A stretch of DNA of 15,643 nt, from positions 1 through 15,643 of the forward strand of contig JAYSQR010000087.1 of NCBI GenBank assembly GCA_043721435.1, given 5' to 3'. The notes below the pieces were generated by a model. That model saw only the letters and a list, made by a program, of their open reading frames with translations. It ran no database searches and had not been told where the DNA came from. Source of the DNA: VFJL01 sp043721435 (GTDB taxonomy: Bacteria > Pseudomonadota > Gammaproteobacteria > Burkholderiales > Nitrosomonadaceae). A program made the position numbers and the translations under genes. The stretch's first letter is position 1; each line of letters opens with the position of its first letter. Below, in pieces: positions 6,377-12,799 of the stretch.

Positions 6377-6402
6377 CCCGCATTTTTCCGCAAATCGTTT
6401 TC

Positions 6403-7197
6403 ATGTCCACTCTCGCCTGGATCATTACCACCAGTCTGCTGGGGGGGCTATTGAGCGTGTTGTTTGCCGCCGCACTGACGCTCAACACACGCGTCTCGTG
6501 GGTGCAAATGCTGATCTCCTACGCTATCGGCGCACTGCTGGGGGCTGCTTTTCTCAACGCGCTGCCGGAAGCGCTGGAGCTTTCGGGAAATCCAGCACAA
6601 ATCACCGCCACCGTGCTGTTCGGCATCCTGTTGTTTTTCATTCTGGAAAAACTGGTGCTGTGGCGCCATTGCCACATAGATGAATGCGAGGCCCACGATC
6701 CTCTGCATGGCGCTACCACCGCCACTGCTGCGCATAGTCACGACCATGGCCGCAGCGGCATGCTGATCATGCTGGGCGACACCTTTCATAATTTCGTCGA
6801 CGGTATACTCATCGCTGCAGCATTCATGGTGGACGTGCAGCTTGGCATCGTCACCACTATCGCCATTATTGCCCACGAAATTCCGCAAGAAGCCGGCGAT
6901 TTTCTGATTCTGCTCAACTCTGGCTACACCCGCCGGCAGGCATTACTGTTCAATTTACTTTCCAGTGCTGCCACCCTGATCGGTGGGATGTTGACCTACT
7001 TCATGCTGCAAGACATGAATCATCTCTTGCCGTCGCTGCTGGGCCTGGCTGCGGCCAGCATGATCTACGTGGCGATGTCCGATCTGATTCCCGGCCTGCA
7101 CCGGCGTCCCGAAATCAAGGCTACCGTCCAGCAGGTTGTGTTGATCATGCTGGGCATCAGCTCCATTTGGCTGGCTGGCAGCCTTTTTGGCCACTAG
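6403..7197 (+). CDS. ZIP-family divalent metal transporter
   Basis: This 264-residue inner-membrane protein belongs to the ZIP family, which moves zinc, iron or related divalent cations into the cytoplasm. About eight hydrophobic segments can be traced. The metal-site helices are clear: TM4 contains GDTFHNFVDG (His129, Asn130, Asp133) and TM5 contains AHEIPQEAGDF (His158, Glu159, Glu163). A histidine-rich cytoplasmic loop (HCHIDECEAHDPLH and HSHDHG, residues 89-115) lies between TM3 and TM4. The TM5 pattern AHEIPQE is typical of ZupT/GufA-type bacterial ZIPs. The metal cannot be told from sequence alone. The ATG at 6403 has no Shine-Dalgarno sequence but lies just after a good promoter. The stop TAG (7195-7197) begins a TAGGGAACC motif shared with the repeats. 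Confidence 0.9.
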   Translation: MSTLAWIITTSLLGGLLSVLFAAALTLNTRVSWVQMLISYAIGALLGAAFLNALPEALELSGNPAQITATVLFGILLFFILEKLVLWRHCHIDECEAHDPLHGATTATAAHSHDHGRSGMLIMLGDTFHNFVDGILIAAAFMVDVQLGIVTTIAIIAHEIPQEAGDFLILLNSGYTRRQALLFNLLSSAATLIGGMLTYFMLQDMNHLLPSLLGLAAASMIYVAMSDLIPGLHRRPEIKATVQQVVLIMLGISSIWLAGSLFGH

Positions 7198-7203
7198 GGA
7201 ACC
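7195..7203 (+). repeat. TAGGGAACC repeat-end fragment (copy C)
   Basis: The nine bases TAGGGAACC are identical to the start of copies A and B and coincide with the stop codon of the ZIP gene. Similarity fades directly after this point, so this may be a remnant or a chance match; its placement at a stop codon as in copy A is what makes it notable. Confidence 0.35.
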
Positions 7204-7208
7204 GCTTA

Positions 7209-7241
7209 ACTACGGACAAACTACGGACAAACTACGGCAAC
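7209..7241 (+). repeat. 11-base tandem repeat, nearly three units
   Basis: The unit ACTACGGACAA occurs twice in tandem (7209-7219 and 7220-7230). A third, altered unit ACTACGGCAAC follows at 7231-7241. It lies between the ZIP gene and rimO. No function is evident; slippage could change copy number. Confidence 0.75.
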
Positions 7242-7297
7242 AACAGATACTTTTACAATTCCGCATTCATCCATAACCACAGCTTATTTACCATTCC

Positions 7298-8641
7298 ATG
7301 CCCTCTCTCAAACATCCGGTTCCCAAAGTCGGCTTCGTCTCGCTCGGCTGCCCCAAAGCATTGGTGGACTCCGAGCAGATCCTCACCCAGCTACGCGCCG
7401 AAGGCTACGACATCTCGCCCACTTACGCAGACGCCGACCTGGTGGTGATCAACACCTGCGGTTTCATCGACAGCGCGGTGGAAGAATCACTGGACGCCAT
7501 CGGCGAAGCGCTGGCGGAAAACGGCAAGGTCATCGTCACCGGTTGTCTCGGCGCAAAAAGCGACGTGGTCAAACAAGCTCATCCGCAAGTGCTGGCAGTC
7601 ACCGGCCCGCATGCTTTGCCGGAAGTCATGGCAGCGATACATGCGCATCTGCCGCAGCCGCACGACCCCTATACCAGCCTGATCCCGCCGCAGGGAATCC
7701 GGCTCACGCCCAGGCATTACGCTTATGTGAAAATTTCCGAAGGCTGCAACCATCGCTGCACTTTCTGCATCATTCCCTCCATGCGCGGCGATCTGGTCAG
7801 CCGTCCGCTCGATCAAATCATGCAGGAAGCAGAAAATCTGCTCGCAGCCGGCGTCAAGGAGCTGTTGGTAATTTCGCAAGACACCAGCGCCTATGGCGTG
7901 GACGTGAAATATCGCACCGGTTTCTGGCAAGGCAGGCCCATCAAAACCCGCATGACCGAGCTGGTCCGCGCCTTGGGTGAGTTGGCGCATGACGCCAATG
8001 CCTGGGTGCGGTTGCATTACGTCTACCCTTATCCGCATGTGGATGAAGTGATCCCGCTGATGGCCGAGGGGAAAATCCTGCCGTATCTTGATGTGCCATT
8101 CCAGCACGCCAGCTCGCGCATTCTGCATGCAATGAAACGTCCTGCCAGCTCCGAAAATAATCTCGCACGTATCAAACAGTGGCGCGCAATTTGTCCGGAC
8201 ATCACGCTGCGCAGCACTTTCATCGTCGGCTTCCCGGGTGAAACTGAAGCGGAGTTTGAGGAACTGCTGGAATTCCTGCAGGAAGCGCAACTGGATCGCG
8301 TTGGCTGTTTCACCTATTCGCCGGTGGCAGGTGCAGCGGCGAATGCGTTATCCGATCACGTCCCGAAAGAAGAAAAGGAGGGGCGCCGCGCCCGTTTCAT
8401 GGCAGTGCAGGAAGAAATCAGCGCCGCACGCCTTACCCGCAAGATCGGCAAGCGCATGACCGTACTGGTGGACGAAATCCGGAAAAATGAAGTCATTGCC
8501 CGCAGCGCTGCCGATGCGCCGGAAATCGACGGCGTGGTGTACCTAGCAAATACAGGGAACATAAAAACTGGCGAGTTTATCGAGGTCGAAATTACCAGCT
8601 CTGATACGCATGATTTGCAGGCGAGAATCGTGACTGCATAG
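7298..8641 (+). CDS. rimO: RimO, ribosomal protein S12 methylthiotransferase
   Basis: This 447-residue radical-SAM enzyme adds a methylthio group to the conserved aspartate of ribosomal protein S12. The N-terminal UPF0004 domain carries the auxiliary cluster cysteines Cys18 (SLGCPKALVDSE), Cys54 (NTCGF) and Cys83 (TGCLGAK). The radical-SAM domain carries CNHRCTFC (Cys150, Cys154, Cys157) followed by IPSMRGDLVSRP. The C-terminal TRAM domain begins near GKRMTVLVDE. SLGCPKALVDSE and MRG(D/P)LVSR distinguish RimO from MiaB. Its substrate S12 is encoded in the same window at 12348. The ATG at 7298 directly precedes the domain and has no Shine-Dalgarno sequence. All six iron-sulfur cysteines are present. 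Confidence 0.96.
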   Translation: MPSLKHPVPKVGFVSLGCPKALVDSEQILTQLRAEGYDISPTYADADLVVINTCGFIDSAVEESLDAIGEALAENGKVIVTGCLGAKSDVVKQAHPQVLAVTGPHALPEVMAAIHAHLPQPHDPYTSLIPPQGIRLTPRHYAYVKISEGCNHRCTFCIIPSMRGDLVSRPLDQIMQEAENLLAAGVKELLVISQDTSAYGVDVKYRTGFWQGRPIKTRMTELVRALGELAHDANAWVRLHYVYPYPHVDEVIPLMAEGKILPYLDVPFQHASSRILHAMKRPASSENNLARIKQWRAICPDITLRSTFIVGFPGETEAEFEELLEFLQEAQLDRVGCFTYSPVAGAAANALSDHVPKEEKEGRRARFMAVQEEISAARLTRKIGKRMTVLVDEIRKNEVIARSAADAPEIDGVVYLANTGNIKTGEFIEVEITSSDTHDLQARIVTA

Positions 8642-8796
8642 AGGCGCCTCCTGAAATCAGGGTAATGATTTTCCCGGAATCTGATCCGTTTCACCCGATT
8701 CCTCCGAAAATTCCCCACACCACCCCTTTCGCTTATGGCAGCTTGCTATTGGGGAGCAACTATTACCAAAAATGCCGGCGAAACTTCAGGTAAAAA
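8642..8796. other. Non-coding gap after rimO with small palindromes
   Basis: The palindrome GAGGCGCCTC (8641-8650) overlaps the rimO stop. CCTG-AAAT-CAGG follows at 8650-8661, and GGAATC/GATTCC arms lie at 8676-8681 and 8697-8702. None is followed by a T-run, so a factor-independent terminator for rimO is not clear. I see no gene in it. Confidence 0.4.
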
Positions 8797-8824
8797 TTGA
8801 CATTATGGTCTTCAAAAGTAGAAT
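8797..8824 (+). promoter_or_regulatory. Predicted sigma-70 promoter of mclA
   Basis: A perfect -35 TTGACA (8797-8802) and a -10 TAGAAT (8819-8824, 5 of 6) are separated by 16 bases. Transcription would start near 8831, leaving about 107 bases of leader before mclA. No known riboswitch motif was recognised in the leader. Confidence 0.65.
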
Positions 8825-8937
8825 GACGAGTTGTTTAAGTGGAGTGGCGGGTCGTTTTTCTGCCCCTATCCATGCCTGGAAGAGCAAAACACCGCGATTG
8901 ATACTGTCGCATCAAATAACCCAAACTGGGAAAAACA

Positions 8938-9885
8938 ATGAGTCATACATTATATTCAGCCTCGGTGCAGCGTGTGCAGCGCTGCGAATTGGCAGTTCCG
9001 GGGTCGAATCCGGGCATGTTCGAGAAAGCACTGAAAAGCGGCGTAGATTTCATTTTTCTTGACCTGGAAGATGCCGTCGCTCCAGATGACAAAGTACAAG
9101 CACGCAAGAATGTCATCGAAGCAATCAATGATCTGGACTGGAAAGGACATGGCGTAACCCTTTCGGTGCGCATCAACGGTCTGGACACCCAATTCATGGT
9201 GCGTGATGTGGTGGATCTGATCGAACAGGCTGGCCACAAGCTGGATACCATCCTGATTCCCAAAGTGGGCGTTTATTCCGATGTGTACATGGTTGAGGCC
9301 ATGCTAAACCAACTGGAAATGCAGCAGGGATTAAAGAACAAAGTCGGCATTGAAGCGCTGATCGAAACAGCCTTGGGCATGGCCAATGTGGAAGATATTG
9401 CCCGCAACGGCGCTTCGGGACGTCTAGAGGCATTGCACTTCGGCGTAGCTGATTATGCCGCCAGCAACCGTGCCAGAACAACCAACATCGGCGGCCTCAA
9501 CCCTGATTATCCCGGCGATCAATGGCACGCCGCCATCAGCCGCATGACGGTCGCTTGCCGCGCCTACGGCTTGCGCCCGATTGATGGCCCTTTCGGCGAC
9601 ATTAAGGACCCTGACGGTTACAAACTGGCGGCCAGAAGAGCTGCCGCACTGGGTTGTGAAGGCAAATGGGCGATCCACCCATCACAGGTTGCGCTTGCAA
9701 ACGAGGTGTTTACCCCGCCGCCTGCGGAAATTGAAAAAGCACAGCGTATTCTGGTTGCATTGAAAGAAGCCGCCGCCCAAGGCAAAGGCGCAGCTGCGTT
9801 GGACGGTCGCTTGATTGATGCGGCTTCGGAAAGAATGGCTAACAATGTCGTAAGAACAGCGGAAGCGATTGCTGCAAGAGGTTGA
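8938..9885 (+). CDS. mclA: L-malyl-CoA lyase (CitE-like superfamily)
   Basis: This 315-residue protein is a malyl-CoA lyase, which reversibly splits L-malyl-CoA into acetyl-CoA and glyoxylate. The CitE/HpcH barrel is evident: ELAVPGSNP (17-25), FLDLEDAVAPDDK (40-52), VRINGLDT with Arg78, IETALGMANVE with Glu143, and FGVADYAAS with Asp172. These are the CoA- and Mg-binding positions of the family. GKWAIHPSQ and the C-terminal DGRLIDAASERMA lid segment also match Mcl proteins. Compared with the recalled Methylobacterium enzyme it lacks a loop of about 18 residues after GGLNPDYP. mtkA and mtkB follow, supplying the malate-activating enzyme, which fixes the function as Mcl rather than citrate lyase beta. 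A weak GGGAAAA lies before the ATG. A terminator follows the gene. Confidence 0.92.
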   Translation: MSHTLYSASVQRVQRCELAVPGSNPGMFEKALKSGVDFIFLDLEDAVAPDDKVQARKNVIEAINDLDWKGHGVTLSVRINGLDTQFMVRDVVDLIEQAGHKLDTILIPKVGVYSDVYMVEAMLNQLEMQQGLKNKVGIEALIETALGMANVEDIARNGASGRLEALHFGVADYAASNRARTTNIGGLNPDYPGDQWHAAISRMTVACRAYGLRPIDGPFGDIKDPDGYKLAARRAAALGCEGKWAIHPSQVALANEVFTPPPAEIEKAQRILVALKEAAAQGKGAAALDGRLIDAASERMANNVVRTAEAIAARG

Positions 9886-9899
9886 TAGCAAAAATCTCC

Positions 9900-9926
9900 G
9901 GGGCCGCCTTTAGCGGCCCTTTCTTT
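9900..9926 (+). terminator. Intrinsic terminator after mclA
   Basis: GGGCCGC (9901-9907) pairs with GCGGCCC (9913-9919) around a five-base loop, followed by a T-rich run starting at 9920. It lies 15 bases after the mclA stop and 32 bases before mtkA. Transcription of mtkAB must therefore read through or start elsewhere; no good promoter is visible in the 30 bases between. Confidence 0.85.
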
Positions 9927-9957
9927 ATATTTTTATGCAATAGACGAGGGTGAGGCA

Positions 9958-11160
9958 TTGGATATCCACGAATATCAGGCGAAAGAGATTTTAGCGGAAT
10001 ATGGTGTCAAGATCGCAGAGGGTGGCCTGGCTTACAGCCCCGAAGAAGCGGTACAGCGTGCCCGGGAAATCGGTGGCAATATCTGGGTAGTAAAAGCACA
10101 GATTCACTCGGGAGCGCGCGGCAAAGCCGGCGGCATCAAGATTTGCCGGGCGCATGATGAAGTCAAAGCAGCTGCAGAAGAATTGCTGGGTAAAAAGCTG
10201 ATCACTCATCAAACCGGACCAGCAGGCAAGATTTGCTCCAAAGTGTATGTCGAAGCGGGAACAGACATCGCAAAAGAACTGTATCTCTGTTTTCTGCTTG
10301 ACCGGAGTCATGAACGCATTGTCATGGTGGGTTCCGCGCAAGGCGGAATGGAAATTGAAAAGCTGGCCGAAACCAATCCTGAAGCAATCAAAAAAATATA
10401 TATTGAGCCTGCTGTCGGTCTGCAGGATTTCCAGGCGCGCAAAATGGCTTTTGCATTGGGTCTGGAAACCGCGCAACTAAACCAGGCGGTCAAAACCATA
10501 AAAGGTTGCTATCGTGCCTTGCGTGATCTTGATGCAAATATGCTGGAAATCAATCCGCTGGTTACCACCAGCAATGGCGAGCTGATCGCGCTGGATGCAA
10601 AAATGGGTTTTGATGACAATGCCCTGTTCCGGCGGCACAAGATTGCCGAGCTGCGCGATAAAACACAGGTAGACCCGCGCGAAGTGGCGGCAGCCGAACA
10701 TGGACTGAGCTACATTGGACTGAATGGCGACATCGGCTGCATGATCAATGGTGCGGGCCTGGCCATGGCTACCATGGATATGATCCAACTGGCTGGCGGC
10801 GAGCCTGCCAATTTCCTTGACGTCGGTGGCGGCGCATCGGCCGAGCGTACAGAAAAAGCATTCCGTCTGGTACTGGCCGATAAAGGTGTTAAGGCAATGC
10901 TGGTCAACATCTTTGCCGGCATTAACCGTTGTGATTGGATTGCCGAGGGCGTGGTGCATGCGGTCAAGAATATCGATATGAAGATTCCATTGATTGTGCG
11001 TTTATCCGGCACCAATGTTAAGGAAGGCCGCCGGATCATTGCCGAAAGCGGCTTGCCCATCATCATGGCAGAAACATTGGCAGAAGCGGCTGAAAAAGCT
11101 GTTCAGGCGCGCAATGAAATGGTCGCAAAACAAGGGGAACACAGTGGCAATTCTAATTAA
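9958..11160 (+). CDS. mtkA: Malate-CoA ligase (malate thiokinase) beta subunit
   Basis: This 400-residue protein is the ATP-grasp subunit of an acyl-CoA synthetase of the SucC family. With MtkB it joins malate and CoA using ATP to give malyl-CoA. The N-terminus DIHEYQAKEILAEYGV and IHSGARGKAGGIK (about residues 49-61) form the ATP-grasp domain. DLDANMLEINPLV holds metal-binding residues, and GGEPANFLDVGGGAS lies at the subunit interface. VNIFAGINRCDWIAEGVV matches recalled MtkA, where SucC has NIFGGIVRCDLIADGI. The start is a TTG at 9958, with AGGG at 9947-9950 seven bases upstream; family members begin MDIHEYQ at this point. Its end overlaps mtkB by 17 bases. SucC is the main alternative, but sequence and the mclA neighbour favour MtkA. 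Confidence 0.9.
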   Translation: MDIHEYQAKEILAEYGVKIAEGGLAYSPEEAVQRAREIGGNIWVVKAQIHSGARGKAGGIKICRAHDEVKAAAEELLGKKLITHQTGPAGKICSKVYVEAGTDIAKELYLCFLLDRSHERIVMVGSAQGGMEIEKLAETNPEAIKKIYIEPAVGLQDFQARKMAFALGLETAQLNQAVKTIKGCYRALRDLDANMLEINPLVTTSNGELIALDAKMGFDDNALFRRHKIAELRDKTQVDPREVAAAEHGLSYIGLNGDIGCMINGAGLAMATMDMIQLAGGEPANFLDVGGGASAERTEKAFRLVLADKGVKAMLVNIFAGINRCDWIAEGVVHAVKNIDMKIPLIVRLSGTNVKEGRRIIAESGLPIIMAETLAEAAEKAVQARNEMVAKQGEHSGNSN

Positions 11161-12034
11161 CGAGAGCACACGCATTATTGTGCAGGGTTTTACCGGTAAA
11201 ATCGGCACCTTCCATGCCCAGGACATGATCAACTACGGCTCCAATGTCGTGGGCGGCATCACCCCTGGCAAGGGTGGCCAGCAACACTTGGGACTGCCCG
11301 TCTTCAATACGGTGAAGGAAGCGGTGCAACAGGTCGGAGCCGAAGCCAGCATTATCTTTGTTCCACCTGCGTTTGCGGCGGATTCGATCATGGAGGCCGC
11401 TGATGCAGGCATTAAATACTGTGTGGCGATTACCGATGGCATTCCCACGCAGGACATGATGACCGTCAAGAACTTTCTGCGCCGCTTCCCTGAAAAAGAA
11501 AGAATGATATTGACCGGCCCCAACTGTGCCGGCACCATCAGCCCCGGACGTGCGATGCTGGGCATCATGCCAGGGCATATTTATATGCAGGGGCATGTCG
11601 GGATAGTCGGCCGTTCTGGCACCTTGGGCTATGAAGCCGCAGACCAGATGAAGGCACTGGGTATTGGCATATCAACCTCGGTAGGTATTGGCGGCGATCC
11701 AATCAATGGCAGCTCGCACCGCGATATTCTTAAAATATTTGAAGAAGACAGCGAGACCAGAATAGTGCTCATGATCGGCGAGATAGGCGGGCCACAAGAA
11801 GTCGAAGCCGGTATTTTTGCCAAAGAGAACATGAGCAAACCGCTCATTGCTTACATCGCGGGCTTGACCGCACCGGAAGGCCGCCGCATGGGGCATGCCG
11901 GTGCCATCATTTCATCAGCGGGTGAGAGTGCCGCAGAAAAGGTGGCCATGCTGAGAGATCTTGGCGTCACAATCTGCCCCACTCCGGCCGCAATGGGTAC
12001 AACCGTCGCAGAAATGCTGGGACGTCTTGCATAG
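11144..12034 (+). CDS. mtkB: Malate-CoA ligase (malate thiokinase) alpha subunit
   Basis: This 296-residue protein is the CoA-binding, phosphohistidine subunit of malate-CoA ligase (SucD family). The Rossmann-type start with QGFTGKIGTFHAQDMI and SNVVGGITPGKGG (about residues 10-42) binds CoA. The phosphorylated histidine is His251 in RRMGHAGAII. GPNCAGTISPGRAMLGIMPGHIY and GRSGTLGYEA match the MtkB/SucD core. It starts at a GTG (11144) with AGGGG at 11133-11137 six bases upstream. The start lies 17 bases inside mtkA, so the two subunits are translationally coupled for equal supply. Length is normal for the alpha subunit. It does not carry any extra domain. Confidence 0.91.
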   Translation: MAILINESTRIIVQGFTGKIGTFHAQDMINYGSNVVGGITPGKGGQQHLGLPVFNTVKEAVQQVGAEASIIFVPPAFAADSIMEAADAGIKYCVAITDGIPTQDMMTVKNFLRRFPEKERMILTGPNCAGTISPGRAMLGIMPGHIYMQGHVGIVGRSGTLGYEAADQMKALGIGISTSVGIGGDPINGSSHRDILKIFEEDSETRIVLMIGEIGGPQEVEAGIFAKENMSKPLIAYIAGLTAPEGRRMGHAGAIISSAGESAAEKVAMLRDLGVTICPTPAAMGTTVAEMLGRLA

Positions 12035-12203
12035 AGCGCGTTGCTGACAACATGCTCTGTGCGGGAGTGAAATAGCGCATCCGCACATCCTGGCCGATCA
12101 TTATCGATGCGGTGATCGGCCTCAAAACCACTCTTCAGACTCATGCCCCTGCAGAAACACGTATTCCATTCGAACTCAGACCATATTGGATAGCGCGATA
12201 GCC
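12035..12203. other. Spacer after mtkB with two perfect hairpins
   Basis: This is the first part of a 313-base gap. TGTGCGG (12058-12064) pairs with CCGCACA (12081-12087), and GGCCGATCA (12092-12100) pairs with TGATCGGCC (12113-12121). Neither is followed by a T-run, so termination of mtkAB here, if any, would not be classic. I see no gene. The str promoter starts at 12204. Confidence 0.5.
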
Positions 12204-12232
12204 TTGACATGCGGGGATAAACCCCATAGAAT
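12204..12232 (+). promoter_or_regulatory. Predicted str-operon promoter (rpsL)
   Basis: A perfect -35 TTGACA (12204-12209) and -10 TAGAAT (12227-12232) have the ideal 17-base spacer. The spacer holds GGGGATAAACCCC (12213-12225). The discriminator after the -10 is CCGCAG, GC-rich as in promoters under stringent control. Start of transcription would be near 12239, about 109 bases before rpsL. Confidence 0.75.
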
Positions 12233-12298
12233 CCGCAGTCTTTTTAGTCGCCCCCAAGGAATGCTTGGCCCGGCGAAAAAATTGGCCAATTCATACAC

Positions 12299-12336
12299 GG
12301 ACGGCGGAATTGTGATATCGCCGTCCCGGTTTTTTT
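12299..12336 (+). terminator. Intrinsic terminator in the rpsL leader (possible attenuator)
   Basis: GGACGGCG (12299-12306) pairs perfectly with CGCCGTCC (12319-12326), followed three bases later by seven Ts (12330-12336). The rpsL Shine-Dalgarno starts at the next base. It lies downstream of the predicted str promoter, so transcripts for the operon would have to pass it. It could instead serve to stop read-through from mtkAB if a different promoter drives rpsL, but there is no room for one. Confidence 0.75.
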
Positions 12337-12347
12337 AGGGAACAGGA

Positions 12348-12725
12348 ATGCCGACAATCAGTCAATTAGTACGTAAGCCCCGCGCGGCAAGGCGTGTAAA
12401 GAGCAAAGTTCCGGCGCTGGGCAACAGCCCGCAAAAGCGCGGGGTCTGCACCAGGGTGTATACCACAACGCCAAAAAAACCGAACTCAGCTCTGCGCAAG
12501 GTGGCGCGGGTTCGCCTGACCAATGGTTTTGAAGTATCGAGCTACATCGGGGGTGAAGGCCACAATCTGCAGGAACACTCGGTGGTACTGATACGCGGTG
12601 GTCGCGTCAAGGATTTGCCGGGGGTGCGCTACCATATGGTGCGCGGCAGTCTGGACACTGCCGGGGTGAAAGACCGTAAACAGAGCCGTTCCAAGTACGG
12701 CGCCAAAAAACCAAAAGCAGCTTAA
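12348..12725 (+). CDS. rpsL: 30S ribosomal protein S12
   Basis: This 125-residue protein is S12, which sits at the decoding centre of the small subunit and helps control accuracy. Landmark stretches PTISQLVRKPR, TTTPKKPNSALRK and GGRVKDLPGVRYH are all present. Lys43 and Lys88, the positions changed in most streptomycin-resistant mutants, are the sensitive lysines. Asp89 in RVKDLPG is the residue modified by RimO, also encoded in this window. AGGGA at 12337-12341 lies six bases before the ATG. It heads the str operon. Length is typical. Confidence 0.98.
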   Translation: MPTISQLVRKPRAARRVKSKVPALGNSPQKRGVCTRVYTTTPKKPNSALRKVARVRLTNGFEVSSYIGGEGHNLQEHSVVLIRGGRVKDLPGVRYHMVRGSLDTAGVKDRKQSRSKYGAKKPKAA

Positions 12726-12739
12726 GAACAGCTATGAAC

Positions 12740-12772
12740 TTAGTGTGTTTGCCAGATCGAACGAACACCTAA
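12740..12772 (+). promoter_or_regulatory. rpsL-rpsG intercistronic hairpin (candidate S7 control site)
   Basis: TTAG plus GTGTT (12740-12749 with one bulged T) pairs with AACAC plus CTAA (12764-12772) around a 14-base loop. In E. coli, S7 represses its own operon by binding the rpsL-rpsG intercistronic RNA. The position agrees; equivalence in this organism is inference. Confidence 0.4.
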
Positions 12773-12799
12773 ACTATAATTTAATACTGAGGTTAGAGA

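Noticed and set aside
7487..8290. Minus-strand frame of 267 codons opposite rimO
   Set aside because: Antisense to the conserved radical-SAM domain of rimO; no recognisable domain or ribosome binding site.
8772..9062. Plus-strand frame overlapping the mclA leader and start
   Set aside because: It has no family resemblance and overlaps mclA in another frame; the region is better explained as promoter and leader.
9958..12034. Reading mtkAB as succinyl-CoA synthetase sucCD
   Set aside because: MtkA-type residues (NIFAGINRCDW) and the mclA neighbour favour malate-CoA ligase, though only a tree would settle it.
12749..12780. Internal promoter before rpsG (TTGCCA and TATAAT)
   Set aside because: The 20-base spacer is too long for a good sigma-70 promoter, so it is not listed as a feature.
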